Part shown: positions 8,584 through 17,552 of the stretch, piece after piece | How positions within the stretch are numbered: position 1 is the first letter of the stretch | Layout: the number at the start of each line of letters is the position of its first letter | Source: JBEVJK01 sp963791325 | GTDB lineage: Bacteria > Pseudomonadota > Alphaproteobacteria > Rhizobiales > Rhizobiaceae | Assembly (NCBI GenBank): GCA_963791325.1 | Contig: CAWBRU010000014.1 | Location: forward strand, 62,001-126,000 | Direction: 5' to 3' | Length of the DNA: 64,000 nucleotides | Program-made: the position numbers and the translations under genes | Notes under the pieces: model-generated | What the model was told of the DNA's origin: nothing | The model's database searches: none | Seen by the model: only the letters and a program-made list of their open reading frames with translations

Positions 8584-8676
8584 CCTGAACGCCGACCGCT
8601 TGGCGGCCCGGCACCGCCCAAGCGACGGGCCGGAGTTTCGCTCCGGCCCGCGGCTTTGCTCAGAGCGGCTGCGGGT

Positions 8677-9382
8677 TCAGCGCAATTCCCAGGTGACGCT
8701 GACCTCGACCCGGTAGGCCGATTCGCCCGATTCCACCGGCACCGAATTCGGCTGCCTTGGAGGCGTAGCGGACGGCGACCGGCTGCGGCGGCTGCGACTG
8801 CGCAGCTTCGTTGATCTCGAGGATGCGGCCGAGCGACACCCCGGACGCCTCGGCGAGCGTGCCGGCCTTGGCGAGCGCATCGGCGACGGCCTTCTTGCGC
8901 GCCTCCGTCAGCGCCTTGGACGGATCGTCATTGGTGAACACGATGCCGCCGCCCTGGTTGACGCCGAGCGCCACGGCCTTGTCGAGGATCTCGCCGGTCT
9001 TGCCGAGGTCGCGGACCCTGACCGACAGCGTGTTGGTGACCTGGTAGGCGACGAGCTTGGCCTCCTGGGTGCCGTCTGCTTTGGGGGTGTAGTCGTAGCG
9101 CGGAGCGATCTGCACGCCGGCGGTCTGCAGGTCGCGCTCGGCGATAGCGGAGGCCTTCATGGCCGAGATCACCGCCGCCATGGCGTCGTTGTTGGCGGTG
9201 AGCGCGTCACGCGCGGTCGGCGCCTCGCGCATCACGCTGAGCGACAGGAGCGCCATGTCTGGCGGCAGCTTCTCCTCGCCGACGCCGACCACCGAGAGCC
9301 GCGGCTGGTCGGCGGCTGCGGCGGTGGCGAGCGGCAGCGCCGAGACCAACGCTGCGGCAAGCAGCGGGACGATGCTCTTCAT
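8677..9382 (-). CDS. SIMPL-domain (DUF541) periplasmic protein, frameshifted near C-terminus
   Basis: A secreted SIMPL/DUF541 protein. It has a signal peptide (MKSIVPLLAAALVSALPLA, cleavage near AAA) and the SIMPL core LSVVGVGEEKLPPDMALLSLS. As read, the frame shifts near 8745 and runs to a wrong stop at 8660. Removing one T from the TT doublet in GAATTCGG restores SVPVESGESAYRVEVSVTW, the normal family ending, with a stop at 8677 and a 234-residue product. The start follows a CGGAGAG ribosome site. Members of this family form periplasmic oligomers; the role here is unknown. The break is more likely a sequencing indel than inactivation. Confidence 0.82.
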
Positions 9383-9646
9383 CTCAACTCTCCGATTGAA
9401 CAGGGCCCTTCGATGGCGTCGATAGAGCGCGATTGTGGGCCGATTGGGGCTTTGTTCAAGCACCCGGACGAAAAAAGGCGGGACGCCGGGAAGGCGGCCG
9501 CCCTCGGGCGCCAGCGCGATCGGCGGGGTGCAGCGCCGTGGGCGGACCACGGACGCTATTGGCGCGGTGCGGGCGGCGCCGTTGGGGATGCGGCGGGCGG
9601 CGCAAGCGGGGTTTCCCTTTGCCCGCAATTGCTCTAAGCAGCCGCG

Positions 9647-9722
9647 GGGCCTGTAGCTCAATGGTTAGAGCCGGCGGCTCATAACCGCTTGGTTGGGGGT
9701 TCGAGTCCCTCCAGGCCCACCA
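9647..9722 (+). tRNA. tRNA with CAU anticodon (tRNA-Ile2 or Met), probable integration target
   Basis: A complete cloverleaf: acceptor GGGCCTG paired with CAGGCCC, D-arm GCTC/GAGC, anticodon stem GGCGG/CCGCT with loop CTCATAA (anticodon CAU), T-arm GGGGG/CCCTC around TTCGAGT, discriminator A and encoded CCA at 9720-9722. The D-loop and the GGTTAGAGC...CTCATAA pattern resemble bacterial tRNA-Ile2, whose C34 becomes lysidine so that it reads AUA; elongator tRNA-Met is the alternative. A tyrosine recombinase gene ends 22 bp downstream and points towards it. The tRNA 3' end is therefore the likely attL core. Confidence 0.95.
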
Positions 9723-9744
9723 CCCGCTTCCTTGACGTTTGATT

Positions 9745-10863
9745 TCATTTGTCTTTTCGCGATTTTTGTCTCACTTCTAAAGAATGCGCCGGGAGGTGAG
9801 ACAAATTTGAGCTGTTTTTGTTCGGCTCGCGGGCCAGCTTGTGGACTGCATTCTTGGCTATCCTCTTGCGATCGGCAGCCTTGGTGTAGAGGGTCGTCTG
9901 CTGTTTCGTGACCCACCCGAAGATGGCCATAAGTTCGTCGTCGGTGGCGCCGTTCTCCGCCGCCAGGGCGGCGCCAGCCTTTCGGAGCCCGTGCATCGAG
10001 CACTGGGGCAGGCCAGCCTCATCGCACCACCTCCGCATCCGATTGCCGAGGCCCTTAATCGTGAAAGCCTTTCCATAGTCGGTGACTAGAAAATTGAGAT
10101 CGCCTGTGGGAGATGCGTCGATGGTCTCTTGCAACACGGGTAGGACGGGCAAGTCGACAGTGACCGCCGAGGACCCGGCGGTCTTGCCTGGACGGATGCT
10201 TAGCAGGCCGTTCCTCACATGCTGGTGGCCGAGTTTGGCCAGATCAGACAAACGCAGCCCGGTGAACAGCGCCAAGTGGAGCGCCAAACGCGCCTTGCTT
10301 CCCAGCGGATGGCGAGCTTCGTATTGCTCGACCTCTTCCTCAGTCCATTGGTGAAAGCCATCCCCGGCCTTCAGCATCTTGATCATGCTACATGGATTGA
10401 TCTTGGCTGCCCCAGTTTCGATCGCCCATGTGAACAGGCTCGAGATGGCGCGAACGACATTGTTTTGGGCGCCAGGAGAACTCGGCGGCCGCAATTCGTC
10501 GCGGATCTCGAGGACGTGCTTTCGCTCCATAAGCGCGAATGGAAGCGCGCCGCGCTTGAATTTGCCTCTGTGCGTACTCTGGCAGACCTCCTCGAGCATG
10601 CGCACGATACGGAACCTGTGGCCCTCACTGATTTTCGCCCGTTTCCGGTATTGACTGACTAGCCATCCGAGCGACCTCTCATCGTTGGCCCCTGGATAGC
10701 GGCTTACTCCCTCGGCTTTGGACTTGTAGGGTACGCTCAGCAGGGCGCAGGCGACCTCCTCGTTGAATTCACGCGTGCCCGGTGCCTCGCGAAGTCGGAC
10801 TCGCTTGCCGTTCTTGCGGTAATAGAGCCGAGGGTTCCCGTGCCGGTCACGATCGGCACTCAC
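9745..10863 (-). CDS. Tyrosine site-specific recombinase (phage/island integrase)
   Basis: A 372-residue integrase. The N-terminal part (about 1-90) is the DNA-binding arm region (RLYYRKNGKRVRLREAP). The SAM-like core-binding domain follows at about 90-170. The C-terminal catalytic domain has R in TGLRLSDLAKLG, HxxR in SMHGLRKAG, a GW in place of GH in FGWVTKQQT, and the nucleophile Tyr in LYTKAA. The start is a GTG at 10863 with AGGGGG just upstream. It lies 22 bp from the tRNA with its 3' end towards it, the usual arrangement after insertion into a tRNA 3' end. It probably excises and integrates the element that begins here. Confidence 0.92.
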   Translation of the reverse strand: MSADRDRHGNPRLYYRKNGKRVRLREAPGTREFNEEVACALLSVPYKSKAEGVSRYPGANDERSLGWLVSQYRKRAKISEGHRFRIVRMLEEVCQSTHRGKFKRGALPFALMERKHVLEIRDELRPPSSPGAQNNVVRAISSLFTWAIETGAAKINPCSMIKMLKAGDGFHQWTEEEVEQYEARHPLGSKARLALHLALFTGLRLSDLAKLGHQHVRNGLLSIRPGKTAGSSAVTVDLPVLPVLQETIDASPTGDLNFLVTDYGKAFTIKGLGNRMRRWCDEAGLPQCSMHGLRKAGAALAAENGATDDELMAIFGWVTKQQTTLYTKAADRKRIAKNAVHKLAREPNKNSSNLSHLPAHSLEVRQKSRKDK

Positions 10864-11119
10864 CCCCTGGGAAGTTCCTTAGGCATCAGTTCCAAGGGTT
10901 CTCCACGGTCTCATCAGCGCCAACGACCTCAGCTCGATGTGGAATGTCTCGGAAAACAAGTGACAGGTTCGGAACTGCCATCGTGCTGTCGAAGGCGACT
11001 GCCACGGCCGTCGCAAGAGCGGTCATCGCCAAGGCAGCGACGTATCTCACAACGATCGGCGCATTCGCCAGTCAATTTGTCCAGAGGTGGCGAGGTCGGC
11101 AATAACGGCTTCCGCTTGG

Positions 11120-11269
11120 TCAAAAGGTAATGCTACTCAATACCAGGTAAAGCAGTGCGGCTGCCACGCCACCGAATAACAGCAGCAGGAGCCAAAGCGA
11201 TGGCTCCGTCCTTATTCGATCGAGATGCCTCATCGCTTGCTGCTTCCCCTCAGATAAGGCGATTGTCAT
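11120..11269 (-). CDS. Small single-pass membrane protein (49 aa)
   Basis: A short ORF beginning MTIALSEGKQQAMRHLDRI. An amphipathic N-terminus is followed by one strong transmembrane helix (about residues 24-46, WLLLLLFGGVAAALLYLVL). It overlaps the end of the preceding 55-residue ORF by 20 bp, which suggests translational coupling. No family is recognised. It lies downstream of groESL on the same strand, separated by two more small genes. Support is moderate because the ribosome site (AGAAAGCCG) is weak. Confidence 0.45.
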   Translation of the reverse strand: MTIALSEGKQQAMRHLDRIRTEPSLWLLLLLFGGVAAALLYLVLSSITF

Positions 11270-11417
11270 CGGCTTTCTGCCGGTCGCGGCGGCGTGTGCC
11301 GTCAGTGTCGGATTTCTTGTGCCGGTCCTCGGCTGCCTTTCGGATTTGTTCGAAGCGATTGTCCTCGGCAACCGAAGGCGATGGCTGAGGGGCTGCCTTC
11401 TTAACGAAAGAGATCAT
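11250..11417 (-). CDS. Small charged soluble protein (55 aa)
   Basis: A 55-residue ORF beginning MISFVKKAAPQPSPSVAEDN and continuing as a highly charged helix (FEQIRKAAEDRHKKSDTDG). It has a good GTCGGGAGTACGACA ribosome site. It overlaps the downstream membrane protein gene by 20 bp, so the two probably form a coupled pair. No family is recognised. The charged, low-complexity composition suggests a partner-binding or disordered protein. Confidence 0.5.
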   Translation of the reverse strand: MISFVKKAAPQPSPSVAEDNRFEQIRKAAEDRHKKSDTDGTRRRDRQKADDNRLI

Positions 11418-11494
11418 TGTCGTACTCCCGACTTCTGATAGATTGTTGCAGCGCTCCGGCAGGCACCGAAGCGCCCCCTCTTTGAAAGGGGCCC

Positions 11495-11887
11495 TTAGGC
11501 GCCGAGAGCGGTGGCGCAGCCCTGAAGACCGAGTTTGTCGGGGCTGGTCTGTCCAGGCATGGTCGCCCAGCCGCCGGCTTCCACGAACTGCCGCTTCTTG
11601 TAGTTGTCGGTCAAGGCTTTCAACTCGGCTTGTTTGGCCGCAGCGTCCGGCGCTGAGTTGAATCTCTCGACGCATACGGCGGTGGCAAGATCCCCGCGCG
11701 CCGCGTCGCCAGCGGAAGCGGCCATCATTCGCGAGGTGCTCCCGGTAACCCAGCCGCCCCAACTGAACCCGACGACCATTGTGGCGACGATTGCAGCAAT
11801 ACACGTCCAGAACAAAAGAGTTTTGGAAGGCTGATAGGCTCCCCAACGTCGGGAGAAGGAGGGTCTTGTTGCGCTTTGCATAGTCAT
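11495..11887 (-). CDS. Membrane-anchored small protein (130 aa), function unknown
   Basis: A 130-residue protein with a short cytoplasmic N-terminus and one transmembrane helix at about residues 24-44 (LLFWTCIAAIVATMVVGFSW), followed by a WGGWVTG motif. The periplasmic domain has two cysteines (AVCVERF and LQGCATAL), a helix KQAELKALTDNYKKRQFVEA and a GGWATMPG block. It resembles conserved rhizobial proteins of unknown function that are found near chaperone genes. The start at 11887 has an AAAGGATTAATCC ribosome site. It follows groL by about 108 bp on the same strand and may share the heat-shock transcript. Confidence 0.65.
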   Translation of the reverse strand: MTMQSATRPSFSRRWGAYQPSKTLLFWTCIAAIVATMVVGFSWGGWVTGSTSRMMAASAGDAARGDLATAVCVERFNSAPDAAAKQAELKALTDNYKKRQFVEAGGWATMPGQTSPDKLGLQGCATALGA

Positions 11888-11995
11888 GGATTAATCCTTT
11901 CTGATTGATGTTCTCGCCATTTTGGCGGGAATACCTGAGCGAACGTGCTGGCGGCAGATGCTACTGGCCTGTCGTCTGCGACCGCTTGATGGGGG

Positions 11996-13633
<1,638 letters not shown>

Positions 13634-13680
13634 GATGTTCGTCCAGTTCTGTGTTGAGAGTGGAGGGCCGGGGAGTTCGG

Positions 13681-13998
13681 TCAGGCGGCTTCTTTGGTGG
13701 ACACTCCGGTCCTCTCAACGACGCCCATGATGTCGCTCTCCTTCATGATCAGAAGGTCTTCACCGTCGATCTTGACCTCGGTCCCAGACCACTTGCCAAA
13801 CAGAATGAGATCTCCCGCCTTGACGTCGAGGGCAACCAGCTTGCCGCTTTCGTCGCGGGAACCCGGCCCGACGGCGATCACCTCGCCTTCCTGGGGTTTT
13901 TCCTTTGCGGTGTCGGGAATGATGATCCCGCCTTTGGATTTGAGGTCGCCTTCCGCGCGCCGGACGACGACGCGGTCATGGAGTGGCCGGAATTTCAT
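13681..13998 (-). CDS. groS: Co-chaperonin GroES (Hsp10)
   Basis: A 105-residue GroES beginning MKFRPLHDRVVVRRAEGDLK. It has the mobile loop region SKGGIIIPDTAKEKPQEG, the GPGSRDESGK roof turn and the DLLIMKESDIMGVVE C-terminal strand. It caps the GroEL ring and is the first gene of the groESL operon. The ribosome site is GGAAAG at 8 bases. The C-terminus is longer than the usual 95-97 residues by the tail RTGVSTKEAA. Regulation is by the CIRCE element about 58 bp upstream. Confidence 0.97.
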   Translation of the reverse strand: MKFRPLHDRVVVRRAEGDLKSKGGIIIPDTAKEKPQEGEVIAVGPGSRDESGKLVALDVKAGDLILFGKWSGTEVKIDGEDLLIMKESDIMGVVERTGVSTKEAA

Positions 13999-14055
13999 TG
14001 GGGTTCTTTCCGCAGCCGACGCTTAGGGCCAGCTGCACTCCATACATAGCGCGCC

Positions 14056-14080
14056 TGGCACTCGATTGGTAGGAGTGCCA
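14056..14080 (-). promoter_or_regulatory. CIRCE operator (HrcA binding site) upstream of groESL
   Basis: TGGCACTC, nine bases (GATTGGTAG), then GAGTGCCA: the classic controlling inverted repeat of chaperone expression (TTAGCACTC-N9-GAGTGCTAA) with a G-C pair replacing A-T near each end. HrcA repressor binds CIRCE and is released on heat shock (family knowledge). It lies 58 bp upstream of groS in its untranslated leader/promoter region. No hrcA is present in this window. Confidence 0.93.
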
Positions 14081-14679
14081 AAATTTATTTCGCGGACTTT
14101 CTAAACTGTAAATCTGGTCCGTTCTCCGGAACACGCGGGAGAAAACGCGTTCAGAAAGATATTTTCGGATATATGGCGTTTTGCAATTCGCCAGAATAAT
14201 AAATGTGCCGATCGCCTTGCTAAAGTTCAAATTGCGGCGCATACCTAAAATTCGTTGATTTTGCCGATTTGGCTTTCGCGGTGTCAGAGACTACGGCCCG
14301 CCAATTCACCACCGATTTCTCGACAGCAAGCGCACAAGCGCCAATCCGGCGCGCAGACGCTTTATTCGAACCTGGGACGAGGCCCAATACAGACCCACGG
14401 ATGTATGACTGGCAGCCCTCGCCACAAGCTTCACCGGAACTCGCATAGCGTCGCCCTTCAATGGCCGGCTCGTCGGCCTGAACGGCGGCTTTTTGCAGCC
14501 CGGCTTTGCCAGGTGAGATCGATCCCGTCGCCGGCACATTCCCGCCGGAGGCGCTTCGCCTCAAGACCGCATCCGCAACGACGAACGTCATCAGCGGGTG
14601 ACCACGCATGACAGTCTCGAGCCGGTCGACATGTCGCGATCGGGCGAAGGCGCAAATCCTGTCGAAAGGACATTCGGCC
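14081..14679. other. Intergenic region upstream of groESL, no gene seen
   Basis: About 600 bp between the CIRCE element and the next small gene. The first 160 bp is AT-richer than its surroundings (for example AAATTTATTT and ATATTTTCGGATATATGG) and probably contains the groESL promoter. The rest shows open frames on both strands but none with convincing codon use or a recognisable domain. No tRNA or terminator was seen. Confidence 0.4.
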
Positions 14680-14823
14680 ATGGCCAAGGGACAGAGACGT
14701 AGCAGTCGCGAGATCAGGAAGCCGAAGCAGGAAAAGGCTCCGCCCAAGCCTGACAGCACATTCGGCAACCAAATGAAGCTTGCCGCAAACGCAATTGCGC
14801 CACGCGGCAAAGGCAAGGCTTGA
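14680..14823 (+). CDS. Small basic protein (47 aa) of a conserved rhizobial type
   Basis: A 47-residue lysine/arginine-rich protein beginning MAKGQRRSSREIRKPKQEKA and ending in APRGKGKA. The MAKGQ-R-S-REIRKPK start is a recurrent signature of small rhizobial proteins of unknown function. The ribosome site GAAAGGA lies 10 bases upstream of 14680, which decides this start over the in-frame 14608. Its basic character suggests nucleic-acid or ribosome association, but no evidence for that is present. Confidence 0.6.
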   Translation: MAKGQRRSSREIRKPKQEKAPPKPDSTFGNQMKLAANAIAPRGKGKA

Positions 14824-14886
14824 CAAGAGAGATGCTGCCACGAGATCGGGGGGGCGCAGTGAATATCGCCCCGACTGAGGACGCGC

Positions 14887-15072
14887 ATGTTCGCGGCGTC
14901 ATTCTTCGTTGCGACCGGCGCGCTGGCAAGGCCAGACAAAACGGAGCTGTCTGACGCGGATCTCCTTAAGGCTTTCGATGCAGCGCGCCGTTCAATCTTT
15001 GACGTCGTGCGCGAAGTCTATTCTTATGGATGCCGCAGCGCCTATACTCTGATCGCTGCCGAATTCCGCTAG
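14887..15072 (+). CDS. DUF1488-like small protein or fragment (61 aa)
   Basis: A 61-residue ORF whose second half (LSDADLLKAFDAARRSIFDV, then VREVYSYGCRSAYTLIAAEF) resembles the C-terminal part of DUF1488 proteins. The N-terminus is shorter than expected. A GTG-started frame just upstream (14859, reading VNIAPTEDAHVRG) looks like the missing beginning in another frame, so a single-base break near 14890 is possible. The function of the family is unknown. It precedes the transglutaminase-like gene by 11 bp and may be co-transcribed with it. Confidence 0.4.
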   Translation: MFAASFFVATGALARPDKTELSDADLLKAFDAARRSIFDVVREVYSYGCRSAYTLIAAEFR

Positions 15073-15083
15073 ACAGGCTCTGG

Positions 15084-15896
15084 ATGTTCATCCGCTACGG
15101 CTACGAGATCACGCTGACCTGCTTGCAGCCGACCGCGTTGGTCTGCCTATTATCCGTCAACGAGGATCGCGCAGCCGACATCAGAGCTGCCGAAACGACA
15201 TTCACCAACCCTGACGTTCCGGTTTCGACTTATCGTGACCTGTTCGGCAACCGATGCCGACGCCTTGTCGCTCCGGCCGGAGACCTGACGATGTGGGGCG
15301 ACGCCACGATCGAAGACGACGGCAGACCGGACCGCGTGCTGCCTGACGCCCGGGAGCTTGCGGTGCCCGAGCTGCCCGACGATTGCCTCGTTTACCTGAT
15401 GGGTAGTCGCTACTGCGAGACCGACCGTCTCAGCCAGACTGCTTGGGACCTGTTCGGCTCGATCCCGCCTGGCTGGGGCCGCGTGCAGACCATTTGCGAC
15501 TTCGTCCATGGCCACATACACTTCGACTACATGCAGGCCCGCTCGACGCGGACGGCGTTCGAGACATTTCACGAGCGTGTTGGCGTCTGTCGCGATTTCG
15601 CGCATCTGGCGCTGACTTTCTGTCGCTGCCTCAACATCCCCGCCCGCTACGTCAACGGTCATCTCGGTGATATCGGCGTTCCGGTTGTCGATCCGATGGA
15701 CTTCAGCGCCTGGATCGAGGTCTTTCTTGACGGTGCATGGCACACCTTCGATCCGCGCAACAACGTCCCGCGGATCGGCAGAATTGTGGTGGCGCGCGGC
15801 CGCGACGCAGCCGACATACCGCTTATAAATTCCTTCGGCCCGCACGTCCTGAAAGCGTTTCGTGTCTGGACTTATGAGGTCCCGGACCTGCAATAG
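15084..15896 (+). CDS. Transglutaminase-like cysteine protease-fold protein
   Basis: A 270-residue protein with an N-terminal beta domain (about 1-140, YEITLTCLQPTALVCLLSV) and a C-terminal transglutaminase-like core. The nucleophile Cys is in VGVCRDFAHLALTFCR. The acidic member is in WHTFDPRNN. The usual catalytic His position reads DFSAWIEVF, and Ser here appears in related proteins of this subgroup, so activity is uncertain. The start is an ATG at 15084; the N-terminus MFIRYGYEI fits the family. Such proteins are often encoded beside ATP-grasp or alpha-E proteins, but no partner is visible. Peptidase or amidase activity is a guess from the fold. Confidence 0.82.
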   Translation: MFIRYGYEITLTCLQPTALVCLLSVNEDRAADIRAAETTFTNPDVPVSTYRDLFGNRCRRLVAPAGDLTMWGDATIEDDGRPDRVLPDARELAVPELPDDCLVYLMGSRYCETDRLSQTAWDLFGSIPPGWGRVQTICDFVHGHIHFDYMQARSTRTAFETFHERVGVCRDFAHLALTFCRCLNIPARYVNGHLGDIGVPVVDPMDFSAWIEVFLDGAWHTFDPRNNVPRIGRIVVARGRDAADIPLINSFGPHVLKAFRVWTYEVPDLQ

Positions 15897-16389
15897 ACTA
15901 GATGTATCAGCGGATGCGGCGTTTCACGACGGAGCATTTCGCCAAATATATGCGGTCACGCGTCCGGCCGACTAATTATCTGCCAACCACATATTCCGCG
16001 AACAACATATTTGCTGTGGTACTGCCGAGTTTCAAAGGTCCACTCCTGGGGACCGCAAACTTGCGCCTACACCTCGACGTGCGCTTTGCGCGGATCCGAA
16101 CCTCGCCTGGACGGCCGACAGGGGCGCAAAGCTGTCGTCCATGTAGCGAATGCGCAAGTCAGCTTGGTGTCAGAAAAGTTGCTGTCTCATCAGCTCGACA
16201 GTGAAGGTACATACTGACATTCGGCGTTGTTAGCTCGGCCCAATGCAAAGGGTCTCTCAAGGCACCCGAAATCTCAACTGTTAGTTGACATTGGGCACGA
16301 ACAGGGGCAAAAGTTGCGGCACATTGGATTGCTGTGCCCGGCGCCGGCGTCCTCTGCCTCCAACCATCAACCTTCTGCGTGCAGCTCTC
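15897..16389. other. Non-coding boundary between the transglutaminase-like gene and the prophage segment
   Basis: About 490 bp without a convincing gene. The first 130 bp is AT-richer (GACTAATTATCTGCCAACC region), unlike the flanking genes. It could hold the left end of the inserted phage segment or a late-operon promoter. No attachment repeat or hairpin was recognised. Confidence 0.35.
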
Positions 16390-17043
16390 ATGCAGCTCAT
16401 CGTCGTGCGGCAGCGCCTCGAGCTGGTCGCGTCCATGCAGGAAAGTGCGCGGGTCCTGGCAAGCCGGCGCTGGCAGCAGGAAGCGTTCCGCGGCGTGGTG
16501 GATGCGGGCCGTCGAACCAAGACCGAGGTGCAGCGCGCCGTCCACAAGCAAATGGCGACGAAGCGCTATGGCCTGGTCAGCGCCAGCACGCGCGGCTCGC
16601 CAAAGTGGGCCAACCTTGCCTTCGAGATCTATGGCGTCACCGGCGGCCAGCGGATCGAAGAGTACAAGGGCCTGCAGGTGTTGAAGTCCGCAGGCGGTCA
16701 GGCCGATAGCGGCGCGGTGCGGTCGGGGGTGTGGAACTCGCACAGGGTGTTTCAGCGCTCCTTCGCAGCCAAGGGAGGCTTCTTTGCCCTGCTGCCGGGC
16801 GGGACCGGCAAGGTGGCGCCGCGTGTCCTGTGGACCTACGGCTCCAAGCCTGGCCAGCCGCGCGATGCTTCGGGCCGCTTTGCGCCGTCGGGCAAGACCT
16901 ACGGCCGGGTGAGAAGACTGTTCGGACCATCGCTGATGAAGGAGATCGTCAAGGACGAGGCCTTGGCCACCTTCGAGCGGGTCGGGCCGCCGCTGCTCGC
17001 CGACAAGGTTCTCTCGCGTATGAACAGGCTGCTGGACTTCTGA
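16390..17043 (+). CDS. Phage minor tail protein (gpZ-like)
   Basis: A 217-residue protein resembling prophage minor tail protein Z. It has a helical N-terminus, a central basic block (RRTKTEVQRAVHKQMATKRY) and the C-terminal KEIVKDEALATFERVGPPLL pattern of tail-completion proteins. The true start is uncertain; the ATG at 16390 is taken because the upstream in-frame part is cysteine- and arginine-rich and lacks family character. It overlaps the terminase small subunit gene by one base (TGATG). Its position before the terminase is unusual, since in lambda gpZ follows the head genes. Confidence 0.6.
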   Translation: MQLIVVRQRLELVASMQESARVLASRRWQQEAFRGVVDAGRRTKTEVQRAVHKQMATKRYGLVSASTRGSPKWANLAFEIYGVTGGQRIEEYKGLQVLKSAGGQADSGAVRSGVWNSHRVFQRSFAAKGGFFALLPGGTGKVAPRVLWTYGSKPGQPRDASGRFAPSGKTYGRVRRLFGPSLMKEIVKDEALATFERVGPPLLADKVLSRMNRLLDF

Positions 17044-17552
17044 TGTCAGCACAGCCTGAGGGATCATCAGCGGTCGAGGTCAACGCCGCGGAGCTGGCGC
17101 GGGTGCTCGGCGTGACCCAGGCGCGTATCCGCCAGCTGGCCGGGTCAGGGGTCATCCCCAGACGCCGGCATGGGGTCTATCCGCTGCGCGAGGCGGTGCA
17201 AGGCTACCTGGCCTCGAAGCTGGAGAGCCTGGCCAAGGCGCAGGGAAGCTCATCAGCGGACCGGCTGCGAGACGAACGAGCCAAGGAGATCGCCCAGAGG
17301 ACTGCTCTCCGCGAAAGGGTCCTGATCCACATCGACGAGGCAACCGCAGCACTCGACGAGATCGTCGGCGCCTATCTCGAGTCGGTCTCCGGCCTGCCGG
17401 CACGCATGACGAGGAACCCGCGTGAACGCGAGCGGCTCGAAGGGATCTGCGACGGGGAGCGCCTCCGCCTTGCCGACCGCTTCGCCAGGACGGCGCGATC
17501 TCTACGAGCGGGCAGCCCGGCTCACCAAGCCAAGCCCGCGCGCCACTCCTGA
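17043..17552 (+). CDS. Phage terminase small subunit-like protein (Nu1-like)
   Basis: A 169-residue protein. Residues about 13-60 form a winged helix-turn-helix (NAAELARVLGVTQARIRQLA, then YPLREAVQGYL), the Nu1-type DNA-recognition domain. A central charged helix (RDERAKEIAQRTALRERVLI) and a C-terminal helical domain should contact the large subunit. It would recognise the packaging site on phage DNA. The start overlaps the preceding stop (TGATG). The 3' end overlaps the large-subunit start by about 130 bp in another frame, so the end of one of the two genes may be affected by an indel. Confidence 0.75.
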   Translation: MSAQPEGSSAVEVNAAELARVLGVTQARIRQLAGSGVIPRRRHGVYPLREAVQGYLASKLESLAKAQGSSSADRLRDERAKEIAQRTALRERVLIHIDEATAALDEIVGAYLESVSGLPARMTRNPRERERLEGICDGERLRLADRFARTARSLRAGSPAHQAKPARHS

